60,286 nt of DNA from assembly GCA_027623235.1 (NCBI GenBank), contig JAQBVJ010000030.1, positions 1 through 60,286 on the forward strand, given 5' to 3'. The notes under the pieces are model-generated. The model was not told the origin of the DNA, made no database searches, and worked only from the letters and a program-made list of their open reading frames with translations. A program made the position numbers and the translations under genes. Source of the stretch: Planctomycetota bacterium. Its GTDB lineage: Bacteria > Planctomycetota > Planctomycetia > Planctomycetales > Planctomycetaceae. Of this stretch, positions 46,681 through 59,425 are shown in pieces; position 1 is the first letter of the stretch; every line of letters starts with the position of its first letter.

Positions 46681-46830
46681 TTCACTCAGGTTCCGCATGG
46701 GCACCCTGCGCATCCTGCACGTGCCGCTGTTTCGAGGGGCGACGCAGCGAGCCACGCGGCTCTCGACATTTGATGAGGAGCGGCGACAATCGATGGATCG
46801 CATTCCTCTTCAATTCGAAATGGTGCCTCC

Positions 46831-47466
46831 ATGAAAACTGCTGCCCTCACTCTGGCGTTTCTCGCCCTGTCGTTCGTCGTCGCTGCTGCAGGAGATCCGC
46901 CGGCCAACAGTGATGTCGCCCTCGAAGAATCATTCGACAAGGCCGAGCTGGGCAAAGGCTGGAGCGTCAACACCGGCGAATGGAAAGTCGTGGACGGAGT
47001 CCTCCGGGTCCGCGAGATCGCCGCTGAGAAACATTCCGCCGCCGCCCGGCGAGTCCTCGTCAGCCAGAATGCGGTCTACGAATTGAAGTTCCGATTTGTC
47101 GGCGAGGGCAAAGCGTTTCACTTCGGCTTCGATCCGGCACCGGGTGAGCTCAAGAAAAAAGGGCATCTGTTTTCGGTCATCGTGACGCCGGAGTCCTGGA
47201 AGATTCTCAAACACATTGACAAGGACCGTCGCGAGGAGGACCCCAACGAAACGCTCGGCGAACAGAAAACAGAATTCAAAAAGGGCGAGTGGTACTCGCT
47301 TCGCGTTGTCACCTGGGACAAGTCTGTGACGGCGAAAATCGAAGGCAAAGAAACGCTGAAGGTTTCTCACCCCACCTTCAGTGTCAAGAAGCCAACGCTC
47401 GTCTTCCGGTGCCTCGGTGACGGAGTCGAAATTGACGACATCAAAGTGTGGACGCAGAAAAAGTAG
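46831..47466 (+). CDS. Secreted LamG/DUF1080-like protein
   Basis: 211 aa. A clear signal peptide ([21 protein letters not shown]) is followed by a single concanavalin-like jelly-roll domain: [23 protein letters not shown] at the start, [21 protein letters not shown], and [18 protein letters not shown] at the end. This is the layout of DUF1080/3-keto-disaccharide-hydrolase-like domains that bind or process sugars in planctomycetes. The same fold appears as an insert in both large proteins of the flanking planctomycete pairs. It starts 202 bp after the lipoprotein gene and 29 bp before the next gene. Confidence 0.75.
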   Translation: MKTAALTLAFLALSFVVAAAGDPPANSDVALEESFDKAELGKGWSVNTGEWKVVDGVLRVREIAAEKHSAAARRVLVSQNAVYELKFRFVGEGKAFHFGFDPAPGELKKKGHLFSVIVTPESWKILKHIDKDRREEDPNETLGEQKTEFKKGEWYSLRVVTWDKSVTAKIEGKETLKVSHPTFSVKKPTLVFRCLGDGVEIDDIKVWTQKK

Positions 47467-47495
47467 CCGACCGGTGCGGAACTCGGAGTTGCGAA

Positions 47496-51185
<3,690 letters not shown>

Positions 51186-51254
51186 GACAGAACGTGACGT
51201 TGAACTGACTGGAGACGGTTTTCGGTGCCGTGCGGCTGCGAGTGAGGCGGAAAG

Positions 51255-51860
51255 ATGCCACCACAATCTTTGCTTGACGTCGCCAGACGCGCGGATGAAT
51301 TCTTCATGAAGAAATCCCCGATCCATGAAGCGATGCGGCGATTGGCCCGAACTCTGGGTGAAATGCAAATCCCGTTTGCAGTCGCCGGTGCGATGGCGGC
51401 CAACGCTCATGGCCACGTCCGCACCACAGCCGACGTCGACATCCTGATCCGGAGCGAAGACCTGGCCCGCTTCAAGGAGCAGCATTTCGGTCTGGGATGG
51501 CTTGCGAAATTTGAGGGCTCAAAAAACTTTCGAGACACCGTCTGGAATGTCAACATCGACACATTGATTGTTGGCCAGTATCCCGGTGACGGTCTGCCGA
51601 AGCCCGTGGCGTTCCCGGCACCAGAAGATGTTGCGGAGATTCACGAAGACGACATTCCGTTTGTCTCGCTGAAGACGCTGCTGGAACTGAAGCTGGCCTG
51701 CGGAATGACAGTCTCACACCGACCACGCGACTTTGACGATGTCATTCAGTTGGTTCGGATCAATGATCTGCCGCTCGACTTTGCGGGATCACTCAATCCG
51801 TACGTCGCGGACAAGTTTCGCGAGCTCTGGCAGTCGGCTCAGATCGACGACGACTACTGA
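51255..51860 (+). CDS. Nucleotidyltransferase-superfamily protein (AbiEii/DUF6036-like)
   Basis: 201 aa. The nucleotidyltransferase motif (GAMAANAHGHVRTTADVDILI) is placed at residues 45-65, with Asp60 and Asp62 as the expected metal ligands; then FRDTVWNVNIDTLIVGQYPG and FVSLKTLLELKLACG, as in AbiEii-type and DUF6036 proteins. These families act as toxin-like tRNA nucleotidyltransferases or have unknown roles. No antitoxin-like partner is visible. It sits between the DUF1592-type and DUF1552 genes, which are normally adjacent, so it looks like an insertion into the pair. Confidence 0.78.
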   Translation: MPPQSLLDVARRADEFFMKKSPIHEAMRRLARTLGEMQIPFAVAGAMAANAHGHVRTTADVDILIRSEDLARFKEQHFGLGWLAKFEGSKNFRDTVWNVNIDTLIVGQYPGDGLPKPVAFPAPEDVAEIHEDDIPFVSLKTLLELKLACGMTVSHRPRDFDDVIQLVRINDLPLDFAGSLNPYVADKFRELWQSAQIDDDY

Positions 51861-51928
51861 TCGCCCATCGCGGCTCGGAAGTGAATTCCGACTCGTACTA
51901 AACAATGAATCCATTTCTGGAGTCACCG

Positions 51929-53269
51929 ATGACCACTCCATTTCAACTTGATCGCCGTGCTGTCTTGAAAGGTCTCGCCGGAGCCACGCTGGCTTTGCCG
52001 TTCCTCGATGCGATGGGAGCGGAAACGGCTGAGCAGACACCGCGGCGGTTCTGTGCTCTCTACACCGCCAATGGGATGTCGCTGCCGCATCAGCAGAACG
52101 GAATCAATGAGTGGAACTGGTTTCCGACTGCGGAGAAGGACGGCGAGTTTGTGTTCGGCAAGTCGACCGAGCCACTGGCCGAGTTCCGCAAACAGCTCAG
52201 CTTCATGGGTGGCCTGTACCATCCGAGCGGCCCGAAGGCCGACCCGCACGTCTGCTCGGACATGTGGCTGACGGGAGCTCCGCTGCACGATTCCAAACCG
52301 GGAACGTACAACTCGGTCGGACTGGACCAGATTGTCGCGCTGCACACCAAACAGCACTGCCGGCAGCCGTCGCTCGTGCTGTCGATCGATGCCGGTACCG
52401 GGTTCCTGTCACGGACCGGAACGATCTCGTACAGCCTCGAAGGCAAGCCGATTCCGGCCGAGAACAATCCCCGGCGAGTCTTCGATCGACTTTTCCGCGG
52501 TGACCGCGATTCGCTCGAGACGCAGCGGGACAATTTGAAGAAGCGAATTCGGCTGGTCGACGCGGTCCTGGAAAATACGAGATCGCTGAATCGAAAACTC
52601 GGCAAGTCTGACAAGCAGAAAATGGATCAATACCTGACCTCGCTGAACGAGGTCGAGTCGCGGCTGATCGCCTCGGAAAAATGGATCGACATCCCGATGA
52701 AGAAGCAGGACTACTCGCACCTCGATCTGGATGTGACGTCGGAAGGCGAACCACGCGACTACTACCGGAACATGTTTGACCTGATCGCACTCGCCTTCGA
52801 CGCGGACATCACCCGGTCCGTGGCCTTCATGCTGAACCGCGAGGACGGGATGGGGATCAGCGACACCTTCCCGCTGAAGCTCGGCCTGAGCCGCACGCAT
52901 CACAGCCTCTCTCACGCCGGAGATGCCGTCGGCCAGACCGATTTCGCCAGGTACGACCGGTTCCTCAGCGAGCAGATTGCCTACTTCTTCGGGCGGCTGA
53001 ACGAGTTCAAAGATCGCAACGGCAGCGTCCTCGATAACAGCATCGTTCTGTTCGGCAGTGGCGCGAGCACCACTCACAATCCCAGGAACCTGCCGACTCT
53101 GCTTGCCGGCGGAGCGAACATGGGTCTCAAACACGGCAGCTACTGGCGTGACGGCGAGACGCGACTTTCGAACGTCTACCTGAGCATCCTTCGCTCGATG
53201 GGCATCGAGGCGGATCGATTTGCAGACAGCACAAGCGTTGTTTCGAAGTCGATTTTCTCGCGAGTCTAA
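51929..53269 (+). CDS. DUF1552 Tat-exported protein
   Basis: 446 aa from ATG 51929 (GGAG 8 nt upstream); ATG 51905 is less likely. A twin-arginine-type signal ([20 protein letters not shown]) precedes the DUF1552 domain, with [44 protein letters not shown], and [21 protein letters not shown]. It ends in [29 protein letters not shown] and [13 protein letters not shown]1552 proteins share the fold and genetic pairing of DUF1501 proteins and accompany DUF1592-type cytochromes, here 743 bp upstream. Activity is unproven. Confidence 0.95.
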   Translation: MTTPFQLDRRAVLKGLAGATLALPFLDAMGAETAEQTPRRFCALYTANGMSLPHQQNGINEWNWFPTAEKDGEFVFGKSTEPLAEFRKQLSFMGGLYHPSGPKADPHVCSDMWLTGAPLHDSKPGTYNSVGLDQIVALHTKQHCRQPSLVLSIDAGTGFLSRTGTISYSLEGKPIPAENNPRRVFDRLFRGDRDSLETQRDNLKKRIRLVDAVLENTRSLNRKLGKSDKQKMDQYLTSLNEVESRLIASEKWIDIPMKKQDYSHLDLDVTSEGEPRDYYRNMFDLIALAFDADITRSVAFMLNREDGMGISDTFPLKLGLSRTHHSLSHAGDAVGQTDFARYDRFLSEQIAYFFGRLNEFKDRNGSVLDNSIVLFGSGASTTHNPRNLPTLLAGGANMGLKHGSYWRDGETRLSNVYLSILRSMGIEADRFADSTSVVSKSIFSRV

Positions 53270-53284
53270 GTCAGGGCACGCTGC

Positions 53285-54130
53285 TTACTCGCGATCCCAG
53301 CGGCTGGGGCTGATCCCGGCCGCGTCGCTCGCCATGTCTGGCGGTTTGTTTCCGCCTCCGAAATCCCAGACGCGTTCGTTGCGACTGCGAAAGAATCGTC
53401 GGACTGATTGCGGAAGCTTTGCAATTTCAGCCGGGTCCCACTCATCGACTTCGGAAACCGGACCGGCCCACGCCGGTCGATAGGCGATCGCCAGCATTTC
53501 ACGCGAGCGATCACCGGCGTTCGGGAAGTTTCCGTGAAAGACGCGGTGGTTGATCAAGACGGCCGAGCCGGCTCGTGCTGTCACCAGGACTTCTTCCGGA
53601 TGAGACTCGTACCGCCGATACGGATTCGCGTCGGCGTGCATCGACAGGTGCGAACGTGGAACAACTTTGAACGGCGACACATCGTGGGTTAAATCGTCGA
53701 GGTAGTAGAGAACTCGCACCAGAAATGGGCAGCTTCCCTCATAACCGAAAATCTTCGAACCGAAAGGCTGACCGTCGGCGTGAAGGCTGATTCCGGGATG
53801 TCCGGGTTCCGATCGAGCATACGCATAGGTCATCACTGTAATGTCATCGCCAAATAGCTGCTGGAGAAAATCGACGGTTGGCGGATGAGCAATCAGCTCT
53901 GTGATCGCCCCGCCTTCAAACTGAATGTTCGGCCGACCGCGCTGATGGATGCTGTAGTCGACCGGCGTCGTTTCGAACCGGGCTGTCAGGGATTTCAGCT
54001 CGGCAATCGTCGAGGCAGACAACAGGTCAGGCAGAAGCAAATAGCCTTCCACCTCGATCTGCCGAATGCGTTCGCCAGTCGTCAACGCGGACCAGTCACG
54101 ATCATCGATACGGGGAGTATTCACGGCCAT
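53285..54130 (-). CDS. Phytanoyl-CoA dioxygenase (PhyH) family Fe(II)/2-oxoglutarate oxygenase
   Basis: 281 aa from ATG 54130 (a GTG 29 codons upstream is possible). The double-stranded beta-helix core is indicated by the Fe-binding HxD (SLHADGQPF, H117 and D119), followed by PFLVRVLYYLDDLT, VVPRSHLSMH and the distal NHRVFHGNFPN (H195 or H199). The Arg in DRSREMLAIAYRPAW is the expected 2-oxoglutarate ligand. Family members hydroxylate lipids or small metabolites. It is divergent from the amidohydrolase gene; the 91-bp gap must contain both promoters. Convergent with the DUF1552 gene. Confidence 0.93.
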   Translation of the reverse strand: MAVNTPRIDDRDWSALTTGERIRQIEVEGYLLLPDLLSASTIAELKSLTARFETTPVDYSIHQRGRPNIQFEGGAITELIAHPPTVDFLQQLFGDDITVMTYAYARSEPGHPGISLHADGQPFGSKIFGYEGSCPFLVRVLYYLDDLTHDVSPFKVVPRSHLSMHADANPYRRYESHPEEVLVTARAGSAVLINHRVFHGNFPNAGDRSREMLAIAYRPAWAGPVSEVDEWDPAEIAKLPQSVRRFFRSRNERVWDFGGGNKPPDMASDAAGISPSRWDRE

Positions 54131-54221
54131 TCCAGCTGAAGGTGGTGATTGACGACGCGCAGCATAACGAGTGTAATGCCGTCCGTCCCGCCACGTCGTT
54201 TCTTCCGCATGAGGCACCGTT

Positions 54222-55028
54222 GTGAGCTCGACGATTCAGGCGATTGACGTTCACGCTCACTACGGCACGTATCGACGTGACGAGGGATCGCCTCTCCTGA
54301 ATGGCTGGATTTCTGCAGACGCTGCGACCGTCGTTGACCGGGCACGTCGAGCCAGCGTCCGGCTCACCGTCGTGTCTCCGCTGTCTGGTCTACTGCCTCG
54401 CGGAAAGGCGGACACAGTGGCTGCCAATATTGAGGCCTCAAAGATCGTGCGGCAGACGCCCGGACTCCTGCAATGGGTGATTGTGCATCCTCACCAGCCG
54501 GATACGTTTCTCCAGGCGGAGGAACTGCTGAGCGATCCTCTTTGTGTCGGCATCAAGATTCATCCCGAGGAACACCAGTACGAAATCCGCGAGCACGGTG
54601 CGCGGCTGTTTGAGCTCGCCGCCCGCCATGACGCAGTCGTGCTCGCACACAGCGGTGACCCGTTCAGCTGGCCACAGGATTTTCTGCCCTTTGCCGACGC
54701 TCATCCCAATGTGCGACTGATTCTCGCCCACCTGGGCAACGGCGGCGGAGCAGCAGGATCCCCGGACCTGCAGGTACGAGCGATTCGAGAGTGCAGGCAC
54801 GACAACATCTTCGTCGACACATCCAGCGCGAGGTCCATCCTGCCTGGCCTCGTGGAATGGGCTGTCTCAGAGATCGGCTCGAAGCGAATTCTCTTCGGAA
54901 CAGACACGCCGCTTTACTCAACGGCCATGCAGCGGGCTCGAATTGACTCTGCCGACATCAGTGACGATCAGAAAGCCGACATTCTGTTTCGCAACGCCGA
55001 GCAGTTGCTCGGTCTCGACCCGGCATGA
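54222..55028 (+). CDS. Metal-dependent amidohydrolase (amidohydrolase_2 type)
   Basis: 268 aa from GTG 54222. The TIM-barrel hydrolase features are HxH at the N-terminus (DVHAHYG, H11 and H13), GIKIHPEEHQYE, VLAHSGDP, LILAHLGNGGG and the late FGTDTPL with the catalytic Asp. The KIHP motif is usual in the amidohydrolase_2 group (aminocarboxymuconate-semialdehyde-decarboxylase-like). The next gene (DHDPS-like) follows 28 bp later, so the pair probably forms an operon for a small carboxylic or amide substrate. The exact reaction is unknown. Confidence 0.87.
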   Translation: MSSTIQAIDVHAHYGTYRRDEGSPLLNGWISADAATVVDRARRASVRLTVVSPLSGLLPRGKADTVAANIEASKIVRQTPGLLQWVIVHPHQPDTFLQAEELLSDPLCVGIKIHPEEHQYEIREHGARLFELAARHDAVVLAHSGDPFSWPQDFLPFADAHPNVRLILAHLGNGGGAAGSPDLQVRAIRECRHDNIFVDTSSARSILPGLVEWAVSEIGSKRILFGTDTPLYSTAMQRARIDSADISDDQKADILFRNAEQLLGLDPA

Positions 55029-55056
55029 ACAGAAACAACGGAGACGGGACACAGAC

Positions 55057-55983
55057 ATGCTGACGCGAGACAACTTTCGAGGTCCCTGGGCGGGACTGCC
55101 CGTTGCCTGGACTGACGACGACACATTCGACGAAGTCACCTATCGATCCGACGTTGCGCGCTGCTGCGAGTCCGGCGTGCCGGGCGTCTACACCGGCGGA
55201 ACGACCGGCGAGTTCTACGCGATGGAATTCGACGAGTTTCAAGCCATCGCGCGAGCCACCGTCGAAGAGTGTCATGCAAGAAACACGCCGGCCATGATCG
55301 GTTGCTCGTCGACCTACACGCTGGGAGCTCAACGCCGCGCGGCATTCGCTGCTGAGATCGGAGCCGACGCGATTCAGGTCACCATTCCGTTCTGGATGGA
55401 AGTCGACTCCTGCGGCGTCGAGCTTTTCTTTCAACAGGTCTCGCAGGCCGCCGGCGGGCTGCCCCTGTCGGTCTACGAAACCACACGCTGCAAAGTGACG
55501 TTGTCGCTGGAGCAGCACCGGGCCATTCACGATCGGCTGCCCAATTATCTGATGGTCAAGTCGAACGCCGGCACCTTCGGAGCGAACCCCGACGGATGCC
55601 GGGCTCTCTCAGAAATCGTCAACGTCTTCACCGGCGAAGGACTTTGGAAAACACTCGGTCCACACGGAGTCGTCGGCGGCTGCAGCTCGATGGTCTACTG
55701 GAATCCACAGGTCTGCCTGTCACTCTGGCAAGCCGTTGAGGCCGCGGACTGGAATGCCGTGAGTCAAAAATCGGAACCAGTTTCGAAGCTGTTTGCCTTC
55801 CTTCACGAGGAATTCGGTTCTCGCGGCTACACCGACACGGCGTTTGATCGACTGGGTGGACTGGCCAGTGGATTCCTCAACACCAGCATGAGAAGCCGCG
55901 GTCCCTACGTCTCCGTTTCGACAAAAGACGTCGAGAAGCTTCGCTCGTGGTACGCGGCGGAGTTTCCCGAGATGCTCGTTTGA
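55057..55983 (+). CDS. Dihydrodipicolinate synthase family aldolase
   Basis: 308 aa from ATG 55057. The DHDPS/N-acetylneuraminate-lyase family fold is shown by GGTTGEFYAM (47-56), the catalytic Tyr140 in SVYETTR, and the Schiff-base Lys168 in LMVKSNAGTFG. GGCSSMVYWNPQV is near the usual substrate site. Family members condense or cleave pyruvate with aldehydes. Lysine-pathway DapA is unlikely: the gene follows an amidohydrolase instead of dap genes, and the substrate region differs from E. coli DapA, though this cannot be settled by eye. It ends 69 bp before the stop of a gene on the opposite strand. Confidence 0.93.
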   Translation: MLTRDNFRGPWAGLPVAWTDDDTFDEVTYRSDVARCCESGVPGVYTGGTTGEFYAMEFDEFQAIARATVEECHARNTPAMIGCSSTYTLGAQRRAAFAAEIGADAIQVTIPFWMEVDSCGVELFFQQVSQAAGGLPLSVYETTRCKVTLSLEQHRAIHDRLPNYLMVKSNAGTFGANPDGCRALSEIVNVFTGEGLWKTLGPHGVVGGCSSMVYWNPQVCLSLWQAVEAADWNAVSQKSEPVSKLFAFLHEEFGSRGYTDTAFDRLGGLASGFLNTSMRSRGPYVSVSTKDVEKLRSWYAAEFPEMLV

Positions 55984-56051
55984 CTCGACGGCTATTTCAG
56001 AACCTGACCGGGCGTGGGCGAGGGACGAATTTTAGACGGTTTTCTCATCAC

Positions 56052-56789
56052 TCAATCGCGAGCGAAGAACAGCCAGTCTGTCTGTTCTTCTTCAATCAGA
56101 TTGTTGAAGACTGTCACCGGCTCGAGGCGGACTTCACGGAAAATCTTCCGCAGCGCATCGACGAACGGCGAACTCTCTGCGTACGACCAGACGCCGAGGA
56201 TGCCTCCGTCCGCCAGATGGCGCTTCGCGTCCCGCAAACCGTCGGCCGTGTAAAAGCGACCGTTGGCGGTGCCCAGGTTTTCGTCCGGCGAATGATCCAC
56301 GTCGATCAGAATCAGATCGTGCTTCTGCGCTGGAGCAGCGGCGAGCCGCGAGTAGACGTCACCGTGAGTCACGCTCAACCGGCTCTCTGCGTTCAGCTCT
56401 TCCGACAGCGGGACGAGACCCTGCTGCAGCCAGTCGATGACCTGCGAAAGAAACTCGACCACTTCGCACTTCGCGACGCGATCCGACACGAGCGCCGCCT
56501 GAGCCGTATACCCCAGTCCCAGGCCTCCAACGAGGACGCTCAGCTGAGTCCCGGAGTGCATCTGCAGCGCGACTTCCGACAGCGCCTTCTCGGACGCAGT
56601 CAGATAGCTGCTCATCAGGAATTCGTGATTCAGAGTGACTTCCGTCACCACCGTACCCGGCTCGCAAAGCAGCCCGCGACGTCGGAGGCACAGCGGTCCC
56701 AGTTCGGTCGGTTCGTAGGCGAGTATTTCAAGTTTTGGAATCTTCAATGGAAAACCAATCTGAGCTGGCTGTTGAAAAGGTAGCGGCAC
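56052..56789 (-). CDS. Spermidine-synthase-like methyltransferase-fold protein
   Basis: 245 aa from GTG 56789, without a clear ribosome site. The Rossmann motif VGGLGLGYTA (87-96), the acidic beta-2 end EVVEF (E112), HGDVY (D144) and LIDVDHSPDENLG fit polyamine-synthase-like proteins. The signature loop for putrescine (usually Asp and Tyr rich) is only partly there, and no decarboxylated-SAM gene (speD) is near. It may be a polyamine aminopropyltransferase homologue or a methyltransferase of unknown substrate. It is divergent from the DUF692 gene, with a perfect hairpin between them. Confidence 0.75.
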   Translation of the reverse strand: MPLPFQQPAQIGFPLKIPKLEILAYEPTELGPLCLRRRGLLCEPGTVVTEVTLNHEFLMSSYLTASEKALSEVALQMHSGTQLSVLVGGLGLGYTAQAALVSDRVAKCEVVEFLSQVIDWLQQGLVPLSEELNAESRLSVTHGDVYSRLAAAPAQKHDLILIDVDHSPDENLGTANGRFYTADGLRDAKRHLADGGILGVWSYAESSPFVDALRKIFREVRLEPVTVFNNLIEEEQTDWLFFARD

Positions 56790-56829
56790 GGCGTAGGCCG
56801 AATGTTCCCCGAGTTGTGTGGGCTGATCG

Positions 56830-56868
56830 CTGATTGTCGCCTTTCATGGAGCCAAAGGCGACAATCAG
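56830..56868. repeat. Perfect 15-bp hairpin
   Basis: CTGATTGTCGCCTTT pairs with AAAGGCGACAATCAG across a 9-nt loop. It lacks a T run and lies between two divergent starts. The stem's GTCGCCTTT/AAAGGCGAC resembles the outer arm of the hairpin repeat at 58301-58349. Confidence 0.75.
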
Positions 56869-56985
56869 GACAACTCTGGTGCCATTGGGCTTGCGCCGCG
56901 CCGCTCCGCTACCCTGAGTTTGACTTTTTCGGCAGGGGACTTGCCCTCTCGTTTCTGACTGAGACTCGAATCGCAAAGAAGCCGC

Positions 56986-57870
56986 ATGCAACGACGCATC
57001 GCAACCGGCCTGTCATTGATGCTCGAAGACGAGTACCGCGAGGCGGTCCAGCCTCTGTTCGACGCGGGCGAGGTCGACGTTCTGGAATGGAGCTTCGACA
57101 TGGCGTGGGGGCGAATGATCCCCGCGTGGTCTGAACGATGGCTTGTCGAGTTCAGTGCCGAGGGGCGATTGCTCGGACACGGAGTCAGCTTCTCAGCATT
57201 CTCCGGTCGCTGGTCCGAACGGCAGGCCGCGTGGCTGCTGAGGCTGCAGCAGGACCTGCAGCGAACTCCGATGCGGCATCTCTCGGAACATTTCGGGTTT
57301 ATGGAAGCGGGAGATTTTCATCAGAGCGCACCGTTGCCCGTGCCGCGCACGAAGGAGACTCTCGCCGTCGGCCGGGACCGGCTGTGTCGCCTCGCCGAGA
57401 CTTCTCAGCTACCGGTCGGACTCGAAAACCTCGCCTTCGCGTTCAGCCTCGACGATGTCCGACAGCAGGGCGAATTTCTGGATGAGCTGCTCGAACCAGT
57501 CGACGGATTCCTGGTCCTGGACCTGCACAACATCTACTGCCAGTCGTGCAACTTTGGTGTCTCCGGCGAAGAACTCATCGCGTCCTACCCGCTCAACCGG
57601 GTTCGCGAGCTGCACGTTTCCGGCGGCTCGTGGTCGGACGTCACGGTCGGCGACCAGGCACGAACCCTGCGCCGGGACACTCACGACGGACCAGTCCCTG
57701 ACGAAATCTTTCCGCTGATCGAGTTCACCCTGCCGCGCTGCCCTAACCTTGAATCGGTCATCGTCGAACACCTGGGTACGGCACTTGGCTCAGTCGATGA
57801 GGCCGCGCGGCTGCGCAGCGACTTCGAGCAGGTTCGCCAGACCGTCTCCCGCCACACGGTGCCGGCATGA
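56986..57870 (+). CDS. DUF692 multinuclear non-haem iron oxidative (MNIO) protein
   Basis: 294 aa, TIM-barrel type. Conserved positions of DUF692/MNIO proteins are present in order: GLSLMLEDEYREA and VLEW (E34), HGVSFSAF (H65), LSEHFGF (H102), GLENLAFAF (E147), LDLHNIYCQSCNFGV (D179, N182), RELHVSGGSW (H210), DTHDGPVPDEIF (D231, H233) and VIVEH (E261). Characterised MNIOs such as MbnB, TglH and bufferin enzymes use two or three iron ions to remodel Cys, Asp or other side chains of small precursor peptides, usually with a partner protein. Its TGA overlaps the ATG of the next ORF (ATGA), so the small protein is translationally coupled. No typical Cys-rich precursor is evident. Confidence 0.85.
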   Translation: MQRRIATGLSLMLEDEYREAVQPLFDAGEVDVLEWSFDMAWGRMIPAWSERWLVEFSAEGRLLGHGVSFSAFSGRWSERQAAWLLRLQQDLQRTPMRHLSEHFGFMEAGDFHQSAPLPVPRTKETLAVGRDRLCRLAETSQLPVGLENLAFAFSLDDVRQQGEFLDELLEPVDGFLVLDLHNIYCQSCNFGVSGEELIASYPLNRVRELHVSGGSWSDVTVGDQARTLRRDTHDGPVPDEIFPLIEFTLPRCPNLESVIVEHLGTALGSVDEAARLRSDFEQVRQTVSRHTVPA

Positions 57871-58073
57871 ACGAAGAAAACACGGAACTGGCGAGGCTCC
57901 AGGCGGACCTGCTCGATTGTTTTTTCCGCGACGAATCCGCGGACGTCCTGGCCCGCCTGCGTGAGGTCGAGACCGGAATTTCTTATCGAGCCTGGATCGC
58001 GTCCTTCGACCCGCACATGGCACAGCTGGCCGCAACGCTCGTCCAGAAATGGGGCCAGCGGAGCGATCGATGA
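57867..58073 (+). CDS. Small protein coupled to the DUF692 gene
   Basis: 68 aa; no family assigned. It overlaps the end of the DUF692 gene by 4 bp, an arrangement that usually implies partner proteins. The sequence is helical, with one Cys (LARLQADLLDCFF), an Arg/Glu-rich stretch, and a C-terminal ISYRAWIASFDPHMAQLAATL. The order LQ...YR...F-P resembles the first domain of DUF2063 partner proteins of MNIO systems, but this match is weak and by eye. It could be a recognition partner, a precursor peptide, or neither. Confidence 0.65.
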   Translation: MNEENTELARLQADLLDCFFRDESADVLARLREVETGISYRAWIASFDPHMAQLAATLVQKWGQRSDR

Positions 58074-58429
58074 CCGATTGAGCTGACACGGCCAACTGGG
58101 ATTCCGATGCGTGTCTGCGTGTCTGCGTGGATTTTCCGGTTTGTCACACACCGACGCCGCGCCTCATCAACTGTCATGGCGGCGCAGAAAGGCAAGCTCC
58201 GCCGGAAGATGGCTCGCTCAACCAGTCACCTGCCGTTGGCCCCGCGGAACCTGACATAAGGTTGGACTGAAAGCCGGTCAGAACGGCGGATCGATCAGTG
58301 TCGCCTTTCGCTTTGCGAAAGGGCGTTCTTTCGCGGAGCGAAAGACGACGATGACGCCAGTCATGACTTCACCGGGCTTCAGGTACGAACGCCCGAATCC
58401 GGGGTGTCCGAAGTGGAGAGAACAACGCC
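58074..58429. other. Gap with hairpin repeat, no gene
   Basis: About 355 bp. Apart from the hairpin repeat at 58301-58349 and a short TGCGTGTC tandem near 58110, nothing was recognised. It should contain the fabH promoter. Confidence 0.5.
58301..58349. repeat. Double hairpin repeat of CTTTCGC type
   Basis: CCTTTCGC-TTT-GCGAAAGG at 58304-58322 and TCTTTCGC-GGA-GCGAAAGA at 58327-58345 lie side by side, with imperfectly complementary outer ends (GTCGCC...GACGAC). The unit looks like a REP element of the planctomycete type. A decayed copy may occur near 25786. Confidence 0.75.
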
Positions 58430-58495
58430 ATGGTGCTCAGAAATGAACTCTGGTCGAGAGTTCGCAACGCAACGCGAGATCCGTCCTGCGGTCCG

Positions 58496-59425
58496 ATGAC
58501 GGCAACGATTCTGGGCACAGGCTCCTTTGCGCCGGAAAGGGTTGTCGACAATTTCTCGCTCGTCGCATCAAGGCAGCTTGAGACGACTCCCGACTGGATC
58601 GCGTCAAAGACGGGAATCCTGGAACGGCGGTTCGCAGACGACGGCGTCAAGGCTTCCGATCTGGCAACGGAAGCGGCTTTGCGGGCACTCGAAGCGGCGA
58701 AGATCTCACCCGACGATGTGGATCTTTTCATCGTGGCCACTTCGACTCCCGATTACACGATGCCAGCGACAGCCTGCCTGGTGCAGGGGAATCTGGGAGC
58801 CGAAGGCGGGATGGCCTTCGACGTTTCCAACGCGTGTGCCGGATTTGTCACTGCGATGGACATCGCCGCGAGAATGCTGCAGACGAATACGGAAACCGCC
58901 GTCGTCATCGGCGTCGACATCGGCAGCCGACTCGTCGACCCGCAGGACCGAACGACGTCCGTCTTTTTTGGAGACGGTGCCGGTGCTGTCGTGTTGAGTT
59001 CCGAAGGCAGTGGTCGGGTCCTCGCGTCTCGAGTTCAGTCGCGCGGAGACAGCGAGTCGCTCAATGTGCCTGTCGGAGGGACGATGACGATGAACGGGAA
59101 GGCCATCTGGGATTTCGCGACGCGGGTTCTTCCCGAGACCGTCCGGTACCTCTGCGAGAAAGCTCGCGTACCCGTCGACGAAATCAAGCTGCTGGTTCCT
59201 CACCAGGCCAACGAGAACATCATTCGCTGCGGAGCGACAGAGGTCGGAATTTCAATGGACCGCGTCGCCCTCAACATTGACCGATATGGCAACACGATTG
59301 GAGCCAGCATCCCGATCGCTCTGGACGAAGCGTTGCGTCAGGGACGAGCCCGACCGGGCGATCACGTCATGCTGGTCGGTTTCGGAGCCGGCTTGTCGTG
59401 GGGCGGAAACCTGCTTCAGCTTTGA
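58496..59425 (+). CDS. fabH: Beta-ketoacyl-ACP synthase III (FabH)
   Basis: 309 aa from ATG 58496, where family homology starts (TATILGTGSFAPERVV). ATG 58430 would add 22 residues and has a better ribosome site (GGAGAG), so the start is unsettled. The catalytic triad is in place: Cys114 (SNACAGF), His236 (LVPHQAN) and Asn266 (DRYGNTIGAS). The conserved GDGAGAVVLSS and VDLFIVATSTPDYTMPATA are present. FabH condenses acetyl- or other acyl-CoA with malonyl-ACP to start fatty acid synthesis. No other fab or plsX gene is adjacent, so a role in another acyl pathway is possible. Confidence 0.96.
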   Translation: MTATILGTGSFAPERVVDNFSLVASRQLETTPDWIASKTGILERRFADDGVKASDLATEAALRALEAAKISPDDVDLFIVATSTPDYTMPATACLVQGNLGAEGGMAFDVSNACAGFVTAMDIAARMLQTNTETAVVIGVDIGSRLVDPQDRTTSVFFGDGAGAVVLSSEGSGRVLASRVQSRGDSESLNVPVGGTMTMNGKAIWDFATRVLPETVRYLCEKARVPVDEIKLLVPHQANENIIRCGATEVGISMDRVALNIDRYGNTIGASIPIALDEALRQGRARPGDHVMLVGFGAGLSWGGNLLQL

